A stretch of DNA of 64,000 nucleotides from Borovskyia barvae. Taxonomy: Eukaryota > Euglenozoa > Kinetoplastea > Trypanosomatida > Trypanosomatidae. The DNA lies in the NCBI GenBank assembly GCA_030849085.1, contig JASAOM010001034.1, forward strand, positions 1 through 64,000. The letters are read 5' to 3'. Both the position numbers and the translations under genes were made by a program. Below, piece after piece: positions 10,063-19,208 of the stretch; position 1 is the stretch's first letter, and each line of letters begins with the position of its first letter. Below the pieces are notes generated by a model. That model was not told the origin of the DNA and ran no database searches. It saw only the letters and a list, made by a program, of their open reading frames with translations.

Positions 10063-12822
10063 TTAGAGCTGCACGCGGCACGAATAAGACAGATGTGGTA
10101 AGCCGCATGTTGCACAAACCTGAACCGGCTGAAGCCCCGATGGGCAGTGCGGGCAGAAAAGAACATCAATCGGGCGATTCGGCTTGTTACACGTCTCACA
10201 CACCCAGAGGTGCGCTTTTGCGCGACATTCGAACGCCGAGTCGGGCCTTCCCGTACCGCACGTAACGCAGCTGGAGCTCCAACTATAATTCCACCGGCCA
10301 CACAAAAGGCCCTCCTCTGTCTCGCGGAGGCAGCGCCACACATAGCCCGCGCTCTTTGACTGGTCCTCCGTGTCATTGAGGAGTGCCTCTAACTCCGGGC
10401 GAGGGAAGCGGCAGTACTGGCAGTCATAGCCTATCTGCAGCTCCGTGTGATTGCAGTGACGACAGCGAAACACATAATGTTCGTTCACGCATTGTACCAC
10501 GCCACAATGATGAAACACGCCAGTCGCAGAGATGCTGCGATTTTTTACAGCCTTCGCACAACGCATGCAGTGGCGTGTGAGGAACGGTGAGCGGAGCACA
10601 AGATCGTCACGGGGATGCAGTTGCGAGCAATGAGGACACGCATGCAGCGATAGAGGCTTTCCCTCTAACTTGAGCGTGACGCGTTGTAATGCATGAAGAG
10701 GGACGCTAGAACTGCAACCAGCGCAGGTGTAGACACTACGTGTGTGGTCCACTGCACAATCTCCACAGCCTAATCTGCAGGGGTGGCGAACAGCGCCACA
10801 GGCACACCTCCACGAATTAAATGGCATACAGAATGCCCCCGTCTTTCGCGGTGTCCGGCACGCGTGGCATGAGGACCAAATCGAGTAGTTGAAGTCACCA
10901 CACTCCTCGCAGTGCCACAGGTGCAATTCTTTTCCCGGGCGTGGCGTGTAACAATGTGGACAGTACAATGCGTTTGCACCATACACCTCCCCGCAACCCG
11001 CGCAGCGCACCGTCGCCTCGGCGTCTTGACTCTGTTGCTTGCAGCATACGCAGACACCCTCTGCGTCAGTGATGACACCACACTTGTTGCAGAGAGAAAT
11101 CTTAGCGGCAGAAGCGGCGAACTGACGTGGATTAGTGTGTCCGCATGCGCAGGACTGGGTCAGGCAGGGCGTCTTGTGCTTAGTTGAGCAATGTGAGCAG
11201 GCCCACGACGCGCTAGCCCTCCGCAGGCATGCAGTGCAGCGCTTAGAGATGCTGGGAAGCGTCTCGCCGCACCCGCATGTCCACCAAAACGCCACTGCAT
11301 TTCCGATCTGAAAGTGGTCCAGCGCGCGGGCGATGATGGGTATACCACCCAACTCCACCCCTGATACACGCCTTTCGCGCAGGAGCGTCTCGAGGGCATG
11401 CACCAGTTGACTTGCGTCCCCTTGCGCTGCCAGGCCATGGCACTCCCAGAGGGTGGTTAGCACCGAACCCACCCCATCAAGCAGCCACAGAAAGCTAATA
11501 GAAGCTTGCTCATATAGAAACCTACAAAGCTCCTCTACCACCTGAGTGGTTTCTGACAATGGCAACCCGTGGATTGCGGTAGAGACGAGGCGAACCACCT
11601 GTTGAAAAGCTTTCCGGTCCACCGTCAACACGCAGCCGCGCCGCGCACAGAGGTGATACGCGCTGAGGAGACGCCGATGATCCTCTCGGGCGGGTGGGAG
11701 AATCAGAGCTCCCTTTAGCAGCAGAATCCACACTGCACGCACGTCGGCTGTGTTGCGGCCGAAGATTCGGAGCGCGTCATCCGCCACCATCTGCATCGCC
11801 CCCCACCCCTTTCGGGCGTGAAGCTCATTCACCTCCGTTGCAGCGGTGTCGAGCAGAGCGCCCAGCAGCCGCACGTAGAAGGAAGCGGGAAGCTTCATCT
11901 CTACAGCTGGGACGGCCAGCAGAAGGGCGTCAAGGCAATCCCGCAGACAGAAACCTTTCGCCGCCTTGGCGTACACGCGCGACCATTTGTTCATCAAAGG
12001 GGTCCATCGTACCGCGACGTAGTCAAAAGTACCCTCCGCGATGGCTGCTCGCAATGAGGGGAGTAGAACGTCAACCATAAGTCGGTGCATCTCCATGAAG
12101 GTATTCGGCTTGAAGAAGTTGTCGTTACTGAGCAACGCGTGGCTGCAGGACTGAAACAACGAGGCGTCGATCGCTGCTCCGGGTTTGCTGAGTTGTGACG
12201 TGAGGATCAATCGAAGCACATCGGGAGCGCAAGGGATGGCTAGAAGGGTGCTCAATACGCAGTTCGGTAATGCGGTCGCCCGCTGCAGCTCCTTTGACAC
12301 AAACAGGAGCGCATTGGGGCTTTTCGAGGTAACGAAGTACACAAGTCGAAGGTGATGAAGGAGATGACGGTGTGACGGAGGGAGACCGATAACTCGCTGC
12401 ACATCAGCCTGGTAATAGAGAATCAGATTCCACGCGGCTTCCAGGCATCGCAGCTGCTCCACTGCCATGTATCCCATGCATGGGTTTTGCGATACTCGTA
12501 AAAGGAGCAGATCGGTGTTGGTGGAGAGCGTCTCAAAGAGACGCTTGTGACACCTTGGAAGAGAAAGCTGTGATGGCCGACTGGCATGTTGTAACGGCAG
12601 AATAGTGCGCAATATACCGGTTTCGTGCTGCGGGCCTCTTTCAGCGTCGCTCCGCTGGAGAATAAAACTCTCAGGCTCGCCTAGTTGATCGGTCAGCTCA
12701 CTCGCCGATAGAAGTATCTCACCGCGCACATCGGTAGTGGGTCGGTGGGATCGGCGCACACCTCGATGAGAGATTGAAGCGAGCGACTTGACGGGGTTCG
12801 GCAAGTAAAAAGGCACGCGCAT
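10063..12822 (-). CDS. RanBP2-type multi-zinc-finger protein, possibly mitochondrial
   Basis: A 919-residue protein starting at the ATG at 12822; a TTG codon just upstream is not used as the start here. The N-terminus (MRVPFYLPNP, then Lys, Arg, Ser and His rich up to about residue 30 with no acidic residue) looks like a mitochondrial presequence. Residues 40-500 are helical with no recognised motif and could be a PPR-like or other solenoid. From about 510 to the end there are more than twenty CxxC-type pairs. At least three fit the RanBP2 consensus W-x-C-x(2-9)-C-x3-N-x6-C-x2-C: about 635-660 (LWHCEECGDFN), 825-857 and 870-895. RanBP2 fingers usually bind single-stranded RNA, so a role in RNA metabolism is inferred. 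In trypanosomatids several such proteins act in mitochondrial RNA processing, but I cannot assign this one. Confidence 0.8.
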   Translation of the reverse strand: MRVPFYLPNPVKSLASISHRGVRRSHRPTTDVRGEILLSASELTDQLGEPESFILQRSDAERGPQHETGILRTILPLQHASRPSQLSLPRCHKRLFETLSTNTDLLLLRVSQNPCMGYMAVEQLRCLEAAWNLILYYQADVQRVIGLPPSHRHLLHHLRLVYFVTSKSPNALLFVSKELQRATALPNCVLSTLLAIPCAPDVLRLILTSQLSKPGAAIDASLFQSCSHALLSNDNFFKPNTFMEMHRLMVDVLLPSLRAAIAEGTFDYVAVRWTPLMNKWSRVYAKAAKGFCLRDCLDALLLAVPAVEMKLPASFYVRLLGALLDTAATEVNELHARKGWGAMQMVADDALRIFGRNTADVRAVWILLLKGALILPPAREDHRRLLSAYHLCARRGCVLTVDRKAFQQVVRLVSTAIHGLPLSETTQVVEELCRFLYEQASISFLWLLDGVGSVLTTLWECHGLAAQGDASQLVHALETLLRERRVSGVELGGIPIIARALDHFQIGNAVAFWWTCGCGETLPSISKRCTACLRRASASWACSHCSTKHKTPCLTQSCACGHTNPRQFAASAAKISLCNKCGVITDAEGVCVCCKQQSQDAEATVRCAGCGEVYGANALYCPHCYTPRPGKELHLWHCEECGDFNYSIWSSCHACRTPRKTGAFCMPFNSWRCACGAVRHPCRLGCGDCAVDHTRSVYTCAGCSSSVPLHALQRVTLKLEGKPLSLHACPHCSQLHPRDDLVLRSPFLTRHCMRCAKAVKNRSISATGVFHHCGVVQCVNEHYVFRCRHCNHTELQIGYDCQYCRFPRPELEALLNDTEDQSKSAGYVWRCLRETEEGLLCGRWNYSWSSSCVTCGTGRPDSAFECRAKAHLWVCETCNKPNRPIDVLFCPHCPSGLQPVQVCATCGLPHLSYSCRVQL

Positions 12823-14209
12823 CAAAACTTATAGAGCGAGGGGGCAGCGCATGACTGCTCCCTACTTCTGCTTTCTTTTCCCTCTCCCTTCCCCCGCCTC
12901 TCACGCGACAGAAAGGCAGCACGAAGGAACCCCCTCCCCCCCCCTGGGGTAGATACGACTACTAAAAGTGCACCCGTGAAAGAATACGCGTGCGCTTCAA
13001 AAAAAAAAGGATATCAGTAGCTCCTATGTCAGAGGCGGGTGAAGCTACAGGAGCATGTAGATGTGTTTGTGTGTACGTGTGAGAATTTCGGTGTCTCGTG
13101 TGCGCGTTGGCACCGCGTTCCATGACAGCCGGCTTGCCTCCGCGCAGGAGCCCCAACAATAGGGCAGAGGATCTCCCAACCTGCAGGAGAAACAAAAAAT
13201 GTCAGATGAAAGACAATAACTCAACAGTGCAGAAAGGATACGTCAACCAGAGCACAGCACCATTGCACTCCCATAATGTCTATGAATGATGCTCACTCTT
13301 GAGTGGATTGAAGACGAGCCCAAAAACAGCACGCAGCGAAGGAGGCGAAGTTTAAGAGGCTTTTCGCATTCCAAGTTCATTTTTGTGCCCCCACCCTTTT
13401 CCCCTCTCCCAAGTACCCTCTGACGGTCGAGAAAACCTGAGCGAAGTGCGTTGGTGGAGTAGCGGAAGCCCTCGTGCAGTTGCTTCGCCTCACAGCAGAT
13501 GCGAATTCTACTGATCAACCGAGCTTGAATCTGCAAAAAAAAAGTAGGAGAGCAAAAGTGGCGCGTGAGCCAAACAAGCACCGACATGAGGTACGGAGTT
13601 TCCAGATCGCATGTACCTCCTTCGATGTTGTTGTTTTTGTTTGAGAAAAGGGAACTTGGCAGACTCAAGACGGGCAACACGCCGTATTGACCACCATACC
13701 CTACACATTTGCATTCGCACGTCAGTGCAGAAAAACTTCGACACGTCGTAGTTTCTCTCCTTGCTTTCAGGAAAGACTCCACTTCCCTTCTCCCGGTATC
13801 GCGACAACGGCATGGGGCCTGGAAAACGGTATGGTGCTCCCAGCGATGCCAGAAAACCCGCGGCGTGCGAGTAAGATACGCCTTACCACATGTATGAAAG
13901 TGGGAAAAGGGGGAAGAAGAAAAAATTTTCTCAAGCAGGTGCGAGAATTGATGTTGATATTCGCAAAATACGTGGCGAAAACACGTCAAAATAGCCCCAA
14001 GCAGCAGAAGGTCATCGAAAAAAAAACACTCGCCATGAAGATACTAATGAAGGCTCAGCGCTGCCCAAGTGCTAAGAGAAAACCTTTGGTAGAGGTACAC
14101 AGGATGTGCAAGCGGAGCTTTCCGCCCTCTTCGGTCCACAACTCCTCTTTGCGAGCACCCCTGTCTCACACCTACATTCCCTCCTCCCTCTTCGACGCTT
14201 TGGCACCGC
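12823..14209. other. Intergenic region between the amastin-like and zinc-finger genes
   Basis: About 1.4 kb with no gene I can support. It holds the 3' UTR of the amastin-like gene. The segment 12850-12950 is pyrimidine-rich on the plus strand, against the trend of the cluster. A candidate acceptor AG for the zinc-finger gene lies at 12829-12828, only six bases before its ATG, after a modest C/T stretch on the minus strand. Confidence 0.5.
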
Positions 14210-14755
14210 TCACAGGGGAAGAAAAAAGAAACCGATAATGGTCAGCACCTCCAAGGCCCAGGCTGCGATCATGAGACCGAATGAAGCGGCGTAGTCATAG
14301 TTGTAGTTCACACTACTCAGCGGTAGTAGTATGCAGGTTCCTTGGCTGTAGGCGCCGGCTACGCTTCCCCAGGAAATAAGAATCGTAAGGCACGCTACAC
14401 CGTCGAGTAGGAGGGCAATGAGAGGCCGCTTGTACAAATCGAGCATATCCAGGGCAAATAATATCAGAGCGATCAGCGTTACTCCAATTGATATGAACGC
14501 GAAGGCGAGGGCGTTATTCAAAACTGGTGCGATACCACAGTCGAAGCGGGTCGCCAAGTCGTGGGTGCCGCACGGTTTCCAGCCAAACATGGAGGCGCAG
14601 TTGACGAAACCGGAGCCGCTCCGCGGTTTGAAGACGTCGATGGGTGTTGCCACGACCACCATCAGAAAAACTGCAAAATGTGTTGTCAGTAGCGCGGAAG
14701 GGAGGAAGCGGAGTAAATGCCTCGACTTCACGGGTGCGTCTAAGGAATCGCACAT
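14210..14755 (-). CDS. Amastin-like four-transmembrane surface protein
   Basis: A 181-residue protein from the ATG at 14755; an open frame continues upstream but reads like leader DNA. Four hydrophobic segments lie at about 21-42, 79-104, 111-134 and 157-180, with an extracellular loop between the first two. That loop contains CASMFGWKPC (53-62), close to the amastin signature C-x-[TS]-x-[WF]-G-x-[KRQ]-x-x-C but one residue shorter. Length, topology and signature position all fit the amastin family, surface glycoproteins of trypanosomatids. It stands alone, not in the tandem amastin/tuzin arrays typical of Leishmania, and may be one of the older alpha/beta-like or divergent types. A claudin-like membrane protein is the alternative. 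Confidence 0.7.
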   Translation of the reverse strand: MCDSLDAPVKSRHLLRFLPSALLTTHFAVFLMVVVATPIDVFKPRSGSGFVNCASMFGWKPCGTHDLATRFDCGIAPVLNNALAFAFISIGVTLIALILFALDMLDLYKRPLIALLLDGVACLTILISWGSVAGAYSQGTCILLPLSSVNYNYDYAASFGLMIAAWALEVLTIIGFFFLPL

Positions 14756-15551
14756 GGTTGGATGATGTTTCCTCTTGAAGGAGAATGTGGAGTAGGGGGG
14801 GGGGGGGGGCTCAGCAAAGCAACGCACTTGTTCGATGCAGGCGTTGCTGCTGCTACAGAGGGGTAGCGAAGGAGGAGGGAGGGAGGGGGGATAGTAACCT
14901 ACTTCCACACGGTTGGGGAATTCCTCCGGTACTCCAGGAGAGTGAAGATCAGCAACGCAAAGGATGGAGCCCCCTTGAAAAAATAAGGGGGCTCGTCTAG
15001 CAGGCGCAAACGTCTGCATGCGTGAAAACAGGGGAAGAGAGAGATGAGACATTGAGAGGAGGAAAAGCTGCAAAAGGCACAAAAAGGTATCGAAACCGGG
15101 GAGAACAGAAAAGAAATGCTTCACGGTGGCATTATCTGTTCAGAAATGAGAACACAAGAGGGTTGCCCTGAGTCTCAAAAACGGTTTCACAACGGGATCC
15201 AGTAATAAAAACTGAAGCGCGAATCGTTGAAAGTACGCAAGGAAGCGTGGAAAACGAAAATAAAAGATGAGGAAAGAGCGGCGAGCCATACTCACAGAAA
15301 AGGGAGACGAGGACTGCCTAGGATCACAGCTTGTCAGTGCCGAGTCGCTCCCCTCTTCTTTTTCCCCATGAGTTTCCTGCTGAACTGTCATCTACCGATA
15401 GCATTCCCGTAAATGGAGAAAGCAGCCGCACCCAGGATCCCAGAGATGGTAGAAAATAACCTCAGCTTACGCCCTTTGCCCCCATCGGGAAGTAGTAAAG
15501 TCCTCAGAAAGGCATGACCTTTTGATTAGGGAGTCAAACAGCGTGGAAGCC
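14756..15551. other. Intergenic region upstream of the amastin-like gene
   Basis: About 0.8 kb. A run of fifteen G at 14795-14809 (C on the coding strand) and a nearby purine-rich stretch at 14865-14890 probably form the polypyrimidine signal for trans-splicing of the amastin-like mRNA. The remainder should be the 3' UTR of the next gene upstream. No further gene is seen. Confidence 0.5.
14795..14809. repeat. G15 homopolymer
   Basis: Fifteen consecutive G on the plus strand, about 40 bases upstream of the amastin-like ATG on its coding strand, where it reads as a C run. It may be part of the trans-splicing polypyrimidine tract. Confidence 0.85.
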
Positions 15552-17489
15552 TCATGCAGTGAGTAGCTGTGCTGCGAGAAGCAGTCCATTGTTTTTCATG
15601 AAGGGAATCATTTCGGATCGCTGCTCTTGAGAGAGCCCGTCCCGCATAGCACTTGCAACGACGGCTTGAACAATGTAAGGAGATGAGGTTTCATCGGGTA
15701 ATTTGGTCAAGCTTCGGAGGAAGTCATCTAGGCTGTAGAGGAGTCCCACCGCCTGCGCCGACGCGCCACGGTCCGCCGCACAGATGTAGCGTGTCAACCG
15801 CCGCGCGTGATCTGCTGCCCTTCGGGCCAGCTGATCGCGAAAGAGCACCAGCCCATCGAGAGCATCGGTGCTGGCTGGCGCCGGCGAAACGGCAGCGTGA
15901 CCGCTGTCACCAGAAATACCCGGATAGTCGAGAGCGGGGACGGAATACTCACACAGCATGCCGAGCCAGTCCTCCGCCGCCGCCGCCACGAGATGGACCG
16001 TCGCAGCATACCAAAGCAGCGTCAGCACCAAATCCCACGAGGCCAACGTTTCTGCCTCTGCAGAGGGCACTTGCACTTCAACTGTCCGGAAGAAGCGAGC
16101 GAGTGACGGCTCCACTGTGTGGCTCCAAAACATCTTCCCATACCGGTCAGCTGCGAAGAGCGGGGAATGAAGGAGGCGGCGGAGCAGCGCCTCCAGCGAG
16201 CGCACCATGTGAAGAGCATCCGAGTAGAGCGGGAAAGATGTGGCGCCACCACCGTCAGTGAGAAAGGCTTGCCTCCACAAACGATTGGCCCCGTTGCCTA
16301 GCGCAGCTGTAGCCATCTCCGACCCTGCTCGAGTGTACCGTATAAAAGCATCCTCCATTAACAGATGATCCATCACCAGCCCCGCCGCCTCTCGACAGAG
16401 CTGCCCCTCACTATGGACCAAGAAGTCCAACACAGCATTCACAGTGACGACAACGTAATCCGGTAAGCGCCACAGCGGCGATGATGGGTGCCAACGATAG
16501 CATTCCTGAAATACCACAACGGCCGTGGCACAGAACATTAGCTGACTGACACAATGGACCTGTTGAAAAGCAGCGTGAACCTCCACACTTTCAGCGTCGA
16601 CAAATTTCGCCCACATTTGCGATGCGCTGCGCTGCTGCCGCTCAAGGCAATCCATGAGGAACGAAAAGAAATGCTGCGGGTCCTGTATGGCCGCCGACGC
16701 GCGCCCGGGACGGAAGTGAAAACGCAGCTCCTTCTCCGATGGCCCTATCACGGAGACCACGTAAGGGGAGAGCATCTGGCGTACGGCGTCATCGTGGACA
16801 TAGCCACCGTACCAGGTAAACACAGACGAAGAGGTATCGAGTGCGCCACCTGTCAGGGTCAAGTTGGAGTTTGAGCTCGCCGAAAGCGTCAAAGCTCGAG
16901 CTGCTACGGCGAGCAAGGAAGGCAAAAGACGACAATAAGCGGTGCGCAACTCCGTGGAGGTTATTTCCCCACTGGGATGATCACGCGAAAGATACCGCAG
17001 CAGTGGTTCAAGTGCCTGTGCAGCCGTCGATAACGATGGTTGCGGTGCAGGAGGTGGCATTATGCGTCCGCCTGCGCTCCAACCATCTGCGGCTTCGCTC
17101 GACGCCTCCGTGTCGTGGAGGCTGTCCAGAAAATTTATCGTTTTTTCTGTGATTTCCACCACACGTGCTTCAAGGTCCGAGGTCAGTGGGCATGTTACCG
17201 TCGCCTCTTCGGTGGCTGCGAACCATTCATGCCGTAGCTGCTGCCCCATCGCCTCTCTTTCCAGATCTTGCTCGCGCTGCTCCTTTGTTGTGGGTTCCGC
17301 TGGTGTCTCCAGCGTCTCTGTGGCAAGCGCTAGAATCGAAGGGAAATCCATACTTGGGTACGATGTAAAGACGTCCAGGATCGCGTCCAGGTATTCATCC
17401 TCACGAAAGAAGGACTTGAAAGAAGGGGTGTCGATCGCATCAGGAGATCCAGCGCCATCCTTCAGGGACGCAGCGACAAAAGCCTGCAT
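15552..17489 (-). CDS. Conserved hypothetical helical protein; possible RINT1/Tip20-type tether
   Basis: A 645-residue protein from the ATG at 17489 that I do not recognise with certainty. It is predominantly alpha-helical with Leu- and Ala-rich amphipathic stretches, no membrane segments and no signal peptide. Residues 1-60 carry two short segments around Phe-rich motifs, and 70-180 include acidic, partly disordered sequence. The middle part contains an RFHFRPGR segment near 255 followed by an aromatic helix. This weakly recalls the start of the RINT1/Tip20 domain of ER-Golgi tethering complexes, but only by eye. An exportin/HEAT-like or exocyst-like helical protein is equally possible. Base use and frame are consistent with a real gene, and it fills the interval expected for one in the cluster. 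Confidence 0.7.
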   Translation of the reverse strand: MQAFVAASLKDGAGSPDAIDTPSFKSFFREDEYLDAILDVFTSYPSMDFPSILALATETLETPAEPTTKEQREQDLEREAMGQQLRHEWFAATEEATVTCPLTSDLEARVVEITEKTINFLDSLHDTEASSEAADGWSAGGRIMPPPAPQPSLSTAAQALEPLLRYLSRDHPSGEITSTELRTAYCRLLPSLLAVAARALTLSASSNSNLTLTGGALDTSSSVFTWYGGYVHDDAVRQMLSPYVVSVIGPSEKELRFHFRPGRASAAIQDPQHFFSFLMDCLERQQRSASQMWAKFVDAESVEVHAAFQQVHCVSQLMFCATAVVVFQECYRWHPSSPLWRLPDYVVVTVNAVLDFLVHSEGQLCREAAGLVMDHLLMEDAFIRYTRAGSEMATAALGNGANRLWRQAFLTDGGGATSFPLYSDALHMVRSLEALLRRLLHSPLFAADRYGKMFWSHTVEPSLARFFRTVEVQVPSAEAETLASWDLVLTLLWYAATVHLVAAAAEDWLGMLCEYSVPALDYPGISGDSGHAAVSPAPASTDALDGLVLFRDQLARRAADHARRLTRYICAADRGASAQAVGLLYSLDDFLRSLTKLPDETSSPYIVQAVVASAMRDGLSQEQRSEMIPFMKNNGLLLAAQLLTA

Positions 17490-18038
17490 GAATGAGGAGG
17501 ATCTCCAGCGATGTTGAAGTAGGGGGAAGAGGGAGAGAGGTGCGGATTGTAGAGCAGTGGATGCCGCTGGTTCGACCCGGACAAGCCAGCTGCACCAGGT
17601 CCCCCATAACGAAAAGCGGATGTACGAGTATAGAAAAATTGACGAGTCGATGAAACAAACGTAAGTGTCTTAGAAGCGGCAAAGGAAATAGTTTTACTGG
17701 CGTCTTCCTGCGATTCTGCGCTCAGGAGGAGACGAAGTCTAAGCTGCGACGCAGTGCCTCTCTCCTTGCCACATTTCAACCACAACAGCGGTGATGTGTG
17801 TCACAGTGTATCTGCAGGGAGGAGAAAGCGAGGAAGTAAAGGGGGCAGTTGAATGTGCCAATGCGCTCTAGGAGTGCACGGAGAAGCAGACAGAACAGAG
17901 AGGAGACCAAAATTCACAGGAAAACGCGTGTGGCGCAGTGCTGCGCCGGCTGAACAGCACCACCATCCCAATTCTTCTTTTTCTCCACACCCTCAGGAGA
18001 GGTTTCGGAGGAGAAACGGGAGGCCGACGCGCCAGGGA
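17490..18038. other. Short intergenic region
   Basis: About 0.55 kb between the CobW-like gene and the helical-protein gene. It has mixed composition with purine-rich patches on the plus strand. I see no gene, RNA or repeat here. Confidence 0.55.
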
Positions 18039-19208
18039 TTAGCCAGAAGGGGACACAAAAGTCACAAAAAAGCGGCGTGCCTCCTCCGCTTTGGCAGAGG
18101 CGTTGAAATTGCCGATGAAGACGATGCGACAGCGGAGTGGCTGGCCTGATAGGGGATCGACAAGTGGAACCTGCGGAGGCAGAACTTCGCCGTAGTCCAC
18201 TTTGCGGCCCACAGTTTGCCAGCGAAACTGCCGTGTCACAGCAGCACCATCGCTCACACCGTTCTCATCGTCTACCGCAAAGAAGTAGCCCTTACTGCGC
18301 CATACGTCCGTCAGTAGCTGACGCGCTGCTCGAGTGGAGAGAGAACGACGTAGCTGCGCTGTGGAGTATGGCTCACCCGCTGCCTCGAGTGTAAAGTGCT
18401 GCAGCCCGAGTTTTTGTAGTTCCCCAGCCTCCTCGGAAGGGTCAACGTATTCGCCAATCGTCTTGCCTGTCGCAAGAAACGCACGCAGGAAGTAGGGAGC
18501 GACGTTGTCGGAGGCGAAGAGGCTTCGTCGGTACACAAGGGCGTCGAAGGCGATATGAGCTTTGTTAGTGCAGAAGACCCGAACTTTCGGATTCGAGTCT
18601 CGGCAAAATTCCTTGATGTGCCGCACCCACAGACGCATCAGTGCTGGATCGATTAGGTCCGTGTATTCCCAGTTGTTGATGAGGACCACATTAGCGCCCT
18701 TGATCTGATCGCCTTGCATGGCATCGAGGGAGGCAAAGGAAATATGTTCGTGATCGTCGGATGTGGCAGAAAGCAAGGAAGCCGCTCCCACCACCGTCAC
18801 CATAGCATCCACTTCCACGCAGCCCTGCAAATCAGGAAGTGCGTGGAGTGTAGCGACAATAGGGACCGGATCGGCCACTCCTGTGCATTCAACAAAAACA
18901 TACGTGTACCCCTGCCTATGCGCTGATTGCAGTTCCTTCACAAGATCAGCTAGCAGGTTGCAGCAGATACATCCCCCCGAGAGGGCGCTTACCTGCGTGG
19001 TTGCATAGCTTGGGGATTGCCCCGGTTGTGATGATGGAAAAGCATCGACGTCGATGTTGTCACGGCTGAGATCGTTCACGATGATGCGAACCCTTTCCCC
19101 CGCTGGAAGGGTGCCCAAAATGCGCTGCAGGATGGTCGTCTTGCCTGATCCTAGAAAGCCGCTAAAAAGGCAAACTTTGATGGGATCATGCGCCATCGGT
19201 GCCCCCAT
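18039..19208 (-). CDS. CobW/G3E-family GTPase, putative metal chaperone
   Basis: A 389-residue protein. The ATG at 19208 is used; a second ATG four codons on is also possible, and the upstream TTG is not. The Walker A motif GFLGSGKTT is at 17-25. The metal-binding CxCC motif characteristic of COG0523 G3E proteins is at 80-83 (SGGCICCN). The ECTGVADP switch-like motif is at 107-114, and a C-terminal CobW_C-like beta domain occupies about 290-380. G3E GTPases insert or traffic metals such as zinc, nickel or cobalt. Two family motifs are altered: the usual NEFG segment reads VNDLSRD (44-50), and the base-specifying NKxD appears as a NNWEYTD-like segment. Candidates include a ZNG1-like zinc metallochaperone or a nitrile-hydratase-activator-like protein; the substrate cannot be told from sequence. 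Confidence 0.85.
   Translation of the reverse strand: MGAPMAHDPIKVCLFSGFLGSGKTTILQRILGTLPAGERVRIIVNDLSRDNIDVDAFPSSQPGQSPSYATTQVSALSGGCICCNLLADLVKELQSAHRQGYTYVFVECTGVADPVPIVATLHALPDLQGCVEVDAMVTVVGAASLLSATSDDHEHISFASLDAMQGDQIKGANVVLINNWEYTDLIDPALMRLWVRHIKEFCRDSNPKVRVFCTNKAHIAFDALVYRRSLFASDNVAPYFLRAFLATGKTIGEYVDPSEEAGELQKLGLQHFTLEAAGEPYSTAQLRRSLSTRAARQLLTDVWRSKGYFFAVDDENGVSDGAAVTRQFRWQTVGRKVDYGEVLPPQVPLVDPLSGQPLRCRIVFIGNFNASAKAEEARRFFVTFVSPSG

Noticed and set aside
9474-10376. 300-codon minus-strand frame overlapping the zinc-finger gene end
   Set aside because: Out of frame with the zinc-finger gene and low in complexity beyond it.
14756-15124. 123-codon N-terminal extension of the amastin-like frame
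   Set aside because: Contains the translated G/C homopolymer and Ser/Pro/Leu-rich leader sequence; amastins start just before the first membrane segment.
17565-17585. B-box-like GGTTCGA string
   Set aside because: Last consensus position differs and no cloverleaf pairing is visible.
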